From NCBI RefSeq assembly GCF_022808775.1, contig NZ_JAKZLA010000007.1, positions 101,751 through 165,750 on the forward strand: a stretch of DNA of 64,000 nucleotides, given 5' to 3'. Below the pieces are notes generated by a model. It was not told where the DNA came from. It ran no database searches and saw only the letters and a list, made by a program, of their open reading frames with translations. Shown here in pieces: positions 59,627-64,000 of the stretch. How positions within the stretch are numbered: position 1 is the stretch's first letter; every line of letters starts with the position of its first letter. The position numbers were made by a program, and so were the translations under genes. The stretch comes from Geothrix terrae (lineage in GTDB: Bacteria; Acidobacteriota; Holophagae; Holophagales; Holophagaceae).

Positions 59627-60088
59627 TTACTCGGCAGACTTCGCGCAGGGCTCCTGGATCGTGCCACCCTTGGCCAGGATGGCTTCACGGGCGCCCTTGG
59701 TGATGCGGTCGGCCACGACGTTCACCTTGGTGGTGAGTTCGCCGCTGGCCAGCACCACGATCTTCTCGACGCGGGAGTTGACGAGCTTCTTGTCCCTGAG
59801 GGCATCCAGGCAGACCGTCTCGCCATCCTTGAAGTGGATGGAGATGAGGCCGAGGGTGATCTCCTTGGTCTCGGGAGCGAAGATGTTGGTGAAACCGCGC
59901 TTGGGCAGGCGGCGGACGAGGGGCATCTGGCCGCCCTCGAAACCGCGCTTGCTGCGGTAGCCGGACCGGGACTTCTGGCCCTTCTCGCCGCGGCCGGAGG
60001 TCTTGCCGAGGCCGGAGCCCTTGCCGCGGCCCAGGCGCTTGCGGGTCTTGGTGGCGCCCTCAGCGGGCTTGAGTTCGTTGAGCTTCAT
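59627..60088 (-). CDS. rplO: 50S ribosomal protein L15
   Basis: 153 residues with the glycine-rich N-terminus KRLGRGKGSGLGKTSGRGEK and GFEGGQMPLVRRLPKRGF. It precedes secY, as in all spc operons. Confidence 0.97.
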   Translation of the reverse strand: MKLNELKPAEGATKTRKRLGRGKGSGLGKTSGRGEKGQKSRSGYRSKRGFEGGQMPLVRRLPKRGFTNIFAPETKEITLGLISIHFKDGETVCLDALRDKKLVNSRVEKIVVLASGELTTKVNVVADRITKGAREAILAKGGTIQEPCAKSAE

Positions 60089-60091
60089 GAC

Positions 60092-60289
60092 CTACCCCTT
60101 CACCTGAACGCTGATGAGATGGGGCACAAGCTTGACCATCCCATGGACGTTGGGGGTGTATTCGCATTCGCGGGTATCGCCGGGACGCTTCAGACCGAGG
60201 GTCTGCATGAAGGCCCGGTGCTTGGGAGTGGTGCAGATGATGGAGCGCTTGAGGGTCAGCACCACCTGCTTGCCGATGAACTGCGACAT
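60092..60289 (-). CDS. rpmD: 50S ribosomal protein L30
   Basis: 65 residues: VVLTLKRSIICTTPKHRAFM, then LGLKRPGDTRE and VHGMVKLVPHLISV match L30. It lies 3 bases from rplO and 1 base from rpsE. Confidence 0.94.
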   Translation of the reverse strand: MSQFIGKQVVLTLKRSIICTTPKHRAFMQTLGLKRPGDTRECEYTPNVHGMVKLVPHLISVQVKG

Positions 60290-60290
60290 G

Positions 60291-60818
60291 TTAAACCTCC
60301 GCCTGGTCCAGGCCCCGGTTGGTCAGGACCGTGTAGGGATCCATGAGGTCCTTCAGCCCTTCGAACGTGGCGCGAACCACGTTGTGGGGGTTGGAGGAGC
60401 CCAGGCTCTTCGTCAGCACGTTGTGGACGCCGGCGGCCTCCATGATGGCGCGCACCGCGGCGCCGGCGATGATGCCGGTGCCCTCGGGGGCCGGCTTCAG
60501 CAGCACGCTGCCGGAGCCGAAGATGCCCGTCACCGGGTGCGGCAGGCTGCCGTTCGAGGTGAGGGGGACCTTGATCATGTTGCGCTTGGCGCTCTCGATG
60601 CCCTTCTTGATGGCGGAGGGCACTTCCAGGGCCTTGCCGAGGCCGAAGCCGACCTTGCCGTTGCCGTCGCCCACGACCACCAGCGCGGAGAAGGAGAAGT
60701 TCTTGCCTCCCTTCACCACCTTGGTGACGCGGCCCACGTAGATGACCTGGTCCTTGAATTCCCCGGCTTCGGGATTGTTGCGGGTTTCCTTGTTGTCCTT
60801 GAGCTCTGCAGTCGCCAT
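60291..60818 (-). CDS. rpsE: 30S ribosomal protein S5
   Basis: 175 residues: the N-terminal dsRNA-binding-type domain ([37 protein letters not shown]) and the C-terminal part [20 protein letters not shown]. It includes the fidelity-related loop. Standard spc position. Confidence 0.97.
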   Translation of the reverse strand: MATAELKDNKETRNNPEAGEFKDQVIYVGRVTKVVKGGKNFSFSALVVVGDGNGKVGFGLGKALEVPSAIKKGIESAKRNMIKVPLTSNGSLPHPVTGIFGSGSVLLKPAPEGTGIIAGAAVRAIMEAAGVHNVLTKSLGSSNPHNVVRATFEGLKDLMDPYTVLTNRGLDQAEV

Positions 60819-60827
60819 GGTGATCCC

Positions 60828-61190
60828 CTAGAACTGGAGCCCGGCTTCGCGGGCGCTGTCAGCCAGCGCCTTGACGCGGCCGTGATAGACGTAACCGTTC
60901 CGGTCGAACACCACTGCGGTGATGCCCTTCTCCTTCAGCCGGGCGGCGATGCTGGCGCCGACGGCCTTGGCGGCCTCGATGTTGGCGCCGTTCTTCAGCT
61001 TCTCGCGCAGGTCCTTCTCGAGGCTGCTGGCGGAGGCCAGGGTGATGCCCTTGCTGTCGTCCACCGCCTGCACGTAGATGCGCTTCAGGCTCTTGTAGAT
61101 GGTGAGGCGGGGCCGCTCGGGCGTGCCGCTCACGCGGCCGCGGATGCGGGCCTTGGTCTTGTCACGCCGAATGTTGATATCGTTCGCCAT
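60828..61190 (-). CDS. rplR: 50S ribosomal protein L18
   Basis: 120 residues, with [20 protein letters not shown], the 5S rRNA-binding region, and the tail [20 protein letters not shown]. Located between rplF and rpsE. Confidence 0.97.
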   Translation of the reverse strand: MANDINIRRDKTKARIRGRVSGTPERPRLTIYKSLKRIYVQAVDDSKGITLASASSLEKDLREKLKNGANIEAAKAVGASIAARLKEKGITAVVFDRNGYVYHGRVKALADSAREAGLQF

Positions 61191-61199
61191 GGGTTCCCC

Positions 61200-61736
61200 T
61201 TACTTCCCGGTCTTGCCGGCCTTGCGGCGGATGACTTCGCCGGTGTACATGACGCCCTTGCCCTTGTAGGGCTCGGGCTTGCGGAACTTCCGGATGTCGG
61301 CGGCGACCTGGCCCACCAGCTGCCGGTCGATGCCGGTCACGACGATGTGGGTGGCCTTCTCGACGGCCATCTGGATGCCCGCGGGAGCCTCGTACTTGAT
61401 GGGATGGCTGTAGCCGAGCTCGAGGTTGAGCTTGGCCCCGTCCATGGCGGCCTTGTAGCCGACGCCGACGATGTCCAGCTCCTTCTTCCAGCCCTCGGTC
61501 ACGCCGGTGACGGCGTTGCCGAGCAGGGCGCGGGTCAGGCCGTGGTAGGCACGGGTCTGGGGCTCATCGTTGACGCGGGTGAGGTTCACGGAGTCGGCCT
61601 GGACTTCGAGGGTGATCCCGGCGGGGATCGGGCAGGTGAGCTTGCCCTTGGCGCCCTCGACGACGGCCTCGGACCCGGTGACTGTGACCTTCACGCCCTT
61701 GGGCAGCGTCACGGGCTTCTTTCCGATTCGAGACAT
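61200..61736 (-). CDS. rplF: 50S ribosomal protein L6
   Basis: 178 residues beginning MSRIGKKPVTLPKGVKVTV, with two L6 domains and the C-terminal PEPYKGKGVMYTGEVIRRK. The gap to rpsH (48 bases) is larger than the others but shows no separate feature. Confidence 0.97.
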   Translation of the reverse strand: MSRIGKKPVTLPKGVKVTVTGSEAVVEGAKGKLTCPIPAGITLEVQADSVNLTRVNDEPQTRAYHGLTRALLGNAVTGVTEGWKKELDIVGVGYKAAMDGAKLNLELGYSHPIKYEAPAGIQMAVEKATHIVVTGIDRQLVGQVAADIRKFRKPEPYKGKGVMYTGEVIRRKAGKTGK

Positions 61737-61784
61737 GGTGGATTCCTTAGATGAGGGCGGGCATGCCGCCCATTTCAGGATGGG

Positions 61785-62180
61785 TTACCAGACGTGGGCG
61801 AGGACTTCGCCGCCGACGTTCTGCTTCTTGGCGTCCTTGCCCGTCAGGAGACCCTTCGGGGTGGACAGGATGGCGATGCCGAGGCCGCCGTGGACCTCGG
61901 GGATCTCCTGGGCGCCGGAGTAGATGCGGAGACCGGGCCGGGACACGCGGCGCAGGCCGTGGATCACGTTCTCCTTGTCCTTCACGTACTTGAGGTTGAG
62001 GATGAGGTACGCGCGGCCCTCGTGCTCCACCTGCTTGAAGGAATGGATGTAGCCCTCCTGCTTCAGGATGCCGCAGAGGCCGGCCTTGATCTTGGAGGCG
62101 GGCACCACCACGGCATCGTGACCGGCCATGATGCCGTTGCGGATGCGGGTGAGGTAATCAGCGATGGGATCGGTATGCAT
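61785..62180 (-). CDS. rpsH: 30S ribosomal protein S8
   Basis: 131 residues: [20 protein letters not shown] at the N-terminus and [20 protein letters not shown] near the end. S8 is the autogenous repressor of the spc operon in E. coli; no matching mRNA site was looked for beyond inspection. Confidence 0.97.
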   Translation of the reverse strand: MHTDPIADYLTRIRNGIMAGHDAVVVPASKIKAGLCGILKQEGYIHSFKQVEHEGRAYLILNLKYVKDKENVIHGLRRVSRPGLRIYSGAQEIPEVHGGLGIAILSTPKGLLTGKDAKKQNVGGEVLAHVW

Positions 62181-62192
62181 GGTCCCCTCTCC

Positions 62193-62378
62193 TTACCAGC
62201 TGGACTTCTGGACGCCCGGCAGCTCGCCGTTGAGGGCGAACTTGCGGAAGCACAGACGGCAGAGTTCAAACTTGCGCATGAAGCCCCGGGGCCGGCCGCA
62301 GCACTTGCAGCGGTTGCGGTGCTGGGTCGAGAACTTCGGCTTGCGCGAATCCTTGACGATTTTGGAAATCTTGGCCAT
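62193..62378 (-). CDS. rpsN: 30S ribosomal protein S14, zinc-binding short form
   Basis: 61 residues with the [20 protein letters not shown] arrangement, four cysteines of the zinc (type Z) S14. The longer zinc-free paralogue of E. coli is about 100 residues. It lies between rpsH and rplE. Confidence 0.96.
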   Translation of the reverse strand: MAKISKIVKDSRKPKFSTQHRNRCKCCGRPRGFMRKFELCRLCFRKFALNGELPGVQKSSW

Positions 62379-62396
62379 CGGTATGATCTCCTTAGC

Positions 62397-62960
62397 CTAT
62401 TTGCGGAAGGGCATACCGAGGTGGGCCAGCAGGGCCCGCGCTTCGGCGTCGTTCTTGGCGGTGGTCACGAAGGTGATGTTCATGCCCTTCATCTTGTCCA
62501 CCTTGGAGTAGTCGATCTCCTGGAAGATCAGCTGATCCTTGAGGCCCAGCGTGTAGTTGCCGCGGCCGTCGAAGGACTTGGTGGGCACGCCGCGGAAGTC
62601 GCGGACGCGGGGAAGGGACAGGGTCACCAGGCGGTCGAAGAACTCCCACATGCGGGGACCGCGCAGGGTCACCATGCAGGCGATGGGCATGCCGGCGCGC
62701 AGCTTGAACTGGGCGACACTCTTCTTGGCCTTGCGCACGACGGCCTTCTGGCCGGCGATGGCGGTCAGCTCGTCAACAGCCACGTCCAGGACCTTGATGT
62801 TCTGGATGGCGTCACCGACGCCCATGTTGATGACGATCTTCTGCAGGCGGGGCACCTGCATGGCGGAGGTGAAAGCGAACTCCTCCTTGAGCTTCGACAC
62901 CACCTCCTGGTGGTAGCGAGCCTTGACGCGGGGCTCCGCGTGGTCCTGCTTGGCAGTCAT
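62397..62960 (-). CDS. rplE: 50S ribosomal protein L5
   Basis: 187 residues: [16 protein letters not shown], then [20 protein letters not shown] and a family-typical C-terminus. The ATG at 62960 has GGAGG 6 bases upstream, which fixes the start; the open frame continuing upstream lies in the repeat-containing gap and is not coding. The long distance to rplX is abnormal. Confidence 0.96.
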   Translation of the reverse strand: MTAKQDHAEPRVKARYHQEVVSKLKEEFAFTSAMQVPRLQKIVINMGVGDAIQNIKVLDVAVDELTAIAGQKAVVRKAKKSVAQFKLRAGMPIACMVTLRGPRMWEFFDRLVTLSLPRVRDFRGVPTKSFDGRGNYTLGLKDQLIFQEIDYSKVDKMKGMNITFVTTAKNDAEARALLAHLGMPFRK

Positions 62961-63328
62961 GGATGCCTCCATTTCCGTGGGGCGGCTATGCCCCAGGGGT
63001 TCGGGAGGGCGGGGGGGCTTGGGACGGCGGTCCGGCCCGTTTCCCCCCAACCTCAGTTGTCATGGCGCGGGATGCGCCGTGGATTCCCACCCCGCGCACG
63101 GGGCAGAACGAAGATCTTCCCACGAACGAGGGGCCCCTGGGAAGGGAAAGTCTTGGATTTCAAGCCCGATTCCGACGATTGGCAGTGCCCGTTCGACCGT
63201 TTCGGGAAAGCCCGAGGAGGCTCCGCCTCCGAGGGCGCGGGGTCCGGGGTGTGCGCGCGGCGGCGAAGCGGAGCGCGGACCTTAGATCCCTGCAACGCAT
63301 GCGTTGCGGGGAAACCCCCGGAGAAAGA
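62961..63328. other. 368-base non-coding interruption of the ribosomal operon between rplX and rplE
   Basis: These genes normally sit within a few tens of bases of each other. Here 368 bases separate them, with no supported gene. Visible structures: a CCCGAGGAGGC/GCCTCCGAGGG-like hairpin around 63210-63234, the dispersed GC-rich repeat core at 63250-63279 (also at 47711), and a 16-bp palindrome GCAACGCATGCGTTGC at 63292-63307. Whether it carries a second promoter or processing site is not evident. Confidence 0.7.
63243..63320. repeat. GC-rich dispersed repeat, copy 2 with internal palindrome
   Basis: The core GTGTGCGCGCGGCGGCGAAG and AGCGCGGAC matches copy 1 at 47711-47738. It then contains about 35 bases, including the palindrome at 63292-63307, before the closing ACCCCCGG that copy 1 has immediately. 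The repeat family is thus mobile or recombinogenic enough to sit in two unrelated intergenic regions. Confidence 0.65.
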
Positions 63329-63604
63329 TCAGGCCCTTTTGCGCGTGCCCTTGCCCGTCTTGGCATCGAGGAGCATGACGTTGGAGGCGTGGATGGAGGC
63401 CTCCTTCTCGATGATGCCGCCGCCCTCGCCGGTCTGGGGATTGGGCTTGGTGGCCTTCTTGATCATGTTGACGCCGGCGACGACCACCCGGTTGGTGGCG
63501 GGGCTGACCTTGGAGATGGTTCCGGTCTTGCCCTTCTCCTTGCCGGCGATGACGACGACCTGATCGCCCTTTTTGAGCTTCATCTTGGTGGTGGTGGCTT
63601 CCAT
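63329..63604 (-). CDS. rplX: 50S ribosomal protein L24
   Basis: 91 residues: [20 protein letters not shown] is the KOW motif. The ATG at 63604 shares a base with the rplN stop (TAATG) and has GAGGTG upstream; the ATG of MKLKK at 63583 is the shorter alternative. Somewhat shorter than E. coli L24 (about 104). Confidence 0.94.
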   Translation of the reverse strand: MEATTTKMKLKKGDQVVVIAGKEKGKTGTISKVSPATNRVVVAGVNMIKKATKPNPQTGEGGGIIEKEASIHASNVMLLDAKTGKGTRKRA

Positions 63605-63972
63605 TACAGCACCTCAGGGGCGAGGGAGACGATCTTCATGTACTTCCGCTCGCGGAGCTCGCGGGCCACGGGGCCGAAGACGCGGGTGCCCACGGGCTCG
63701 CCATCCTTCTTGATGATGACGGCGGCGTTCTCGTCGAAGCGGATGTAGGAGCCGTCCTTGCGGCGGTAGGCCTTGCGCTGGCGGACGATCACGGCCTGGA
63801 CGACGGCCTTCTTCTTGACCGTGCCGCCCGGGATCGCTTCCTTGACGGAGGCGGTGATCACGTCGCCGAGCTGGGCGATCTTGCCCACACCGCCGCCCAG
63901 GGGCAGGATGCAGCAGATCTTCTTGGCGCCGGAGTTGTCGGCGACGGTGAGCATGGTTCCCATCTGGATCAT
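63604..63972 (-). CDS. rplN: 50S ribosomal protein L14
   Basis: 122 residues: [20 protein letters not shown] at the N-terminus, then [20 protein letters not shown] and [14 protein letters not shown]. Standard spc-operon first gene, coupled to rplX. Confidence 0.98.
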   Translation of the reverse strand: MIQMGTMLTVADNSGAKKICCILPLGGGVGKIAQLGDVITASVKEAIPGGTVKKKAVVQAVIVRQRKAYRRKDGSYIRFDENAAVIIKKDGEPVGTRVFGPVARELRERKYMKIVSLAPEVL

Positions 63973-63981
63973 GTGAGCTCC

Positions 63982-64000
63982 TTACTCGCCGGCCTTCTGG
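63982..64000 (-). CDS. rpsQ: 3' end of a gene, by synteny rpsQ (30S ribosomal protein S17)
   Basis: Only the last codons are visible on the minus strand, reading QKAGE and stop TAA (63984-63982). The position directly upstream of rplN is where rpsQ lies in nearly all bacteria. The visible residues alone would not identify it. Confidence 0.65.

Noticed and set aside
63053..63295. An 80-codon open frame inside the rplX-rplE interruption
   Set aside because: It runs through the dispersed repeat core and has no ribosome site, so it is not supported as a gene.

Overview
The window is GC-rich bacterial chromosome (bases 15361-15420 count to 43 G/C of 60). It probably comes from an Acidobacteriota of the Holophaga/Geothrix type. 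That placement is inferred from the overall composition, the acylated-carbamoyltransferase type of arginine cluster and the mix of neighbours; nothing in the sequence proves it. The only clearly foreign-looking stretch is about 34600-36380, which is strikingly AT-rich (34981-35040 counts to 18 G/C of 60).

Layout. 1-4680 (minus): the membrane arm of a group-4 hydrogenase/formate-hydrogenlyase-like complex, with one HyfC/HycD-like subunit (cut by the window edge) and two consecutive HyfB-like antiporter subunits. 4904-8697 (minus): a DUF4382 lipoprotein and a large predicted outer-membrane protein. 8795-11657 (plus): a PilC/GspF-type secretion protein and a Sel1-repeat protein. 11676-13563 (minus): a catalytically degenerate LytM/EnvC-like factor and a membrane protein. 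13609-23162: argR, then divergently an arginine operon argD-argF'-argB-argE'-argH-argG-(P-loop protein)-argC. Residue choice in the carbamoyltransferase suggests N-succinyl rather than N-acetyl intermediates, and no acylglutamate synthase of the usual kind is present. 23196-28235: a LysR regulator with a divergent MDR oxidoreductase, an M20 dipeptidase and a Fic AMP-transferase behind an operator-like region. 28278-34539: SDR enzyme, lipoprotein, an ABC exporter pair with a third gene, and a Ser/Thr kinase. 34870-36227: a two-gene, AT-rich unit of a small membrane protein and a class III nucleotide cyclase, read here as a Pycsar-type antiphage system.

36449-54372: lipoamide dehydrogenase, acyl desaturase, a DAACS symporter behind a start-site-sequestering hairpin, serA, a HAD phosphatase, moaC, a LysM-M23 peptidase behind a structured leader, a lipoprotein, a nucleoside phosphorylase, acetyl-CoA synthetase with an MHS-type transporter, and a phosphoesterase/kinase-USP pair. 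54430-64000 (minus): the distal S10-spc-alpha ribosomal operon from rpsQ to rplQ, with secY, adk, infA and rpoA. The operon is interrupted between rplX and rplE by a 368-base non-coding stretch carrying a repeat also present near 47700.

The most interesting items are the Pycsar-like unit, the 10-bp-phased TGCA array between argR and argD, and the P-loop protein inside the arginine operon as a candidate for the missing priming enzyme. No tRNA, rRNA, CRISPR array, integrase or insertion sequence was recognised.
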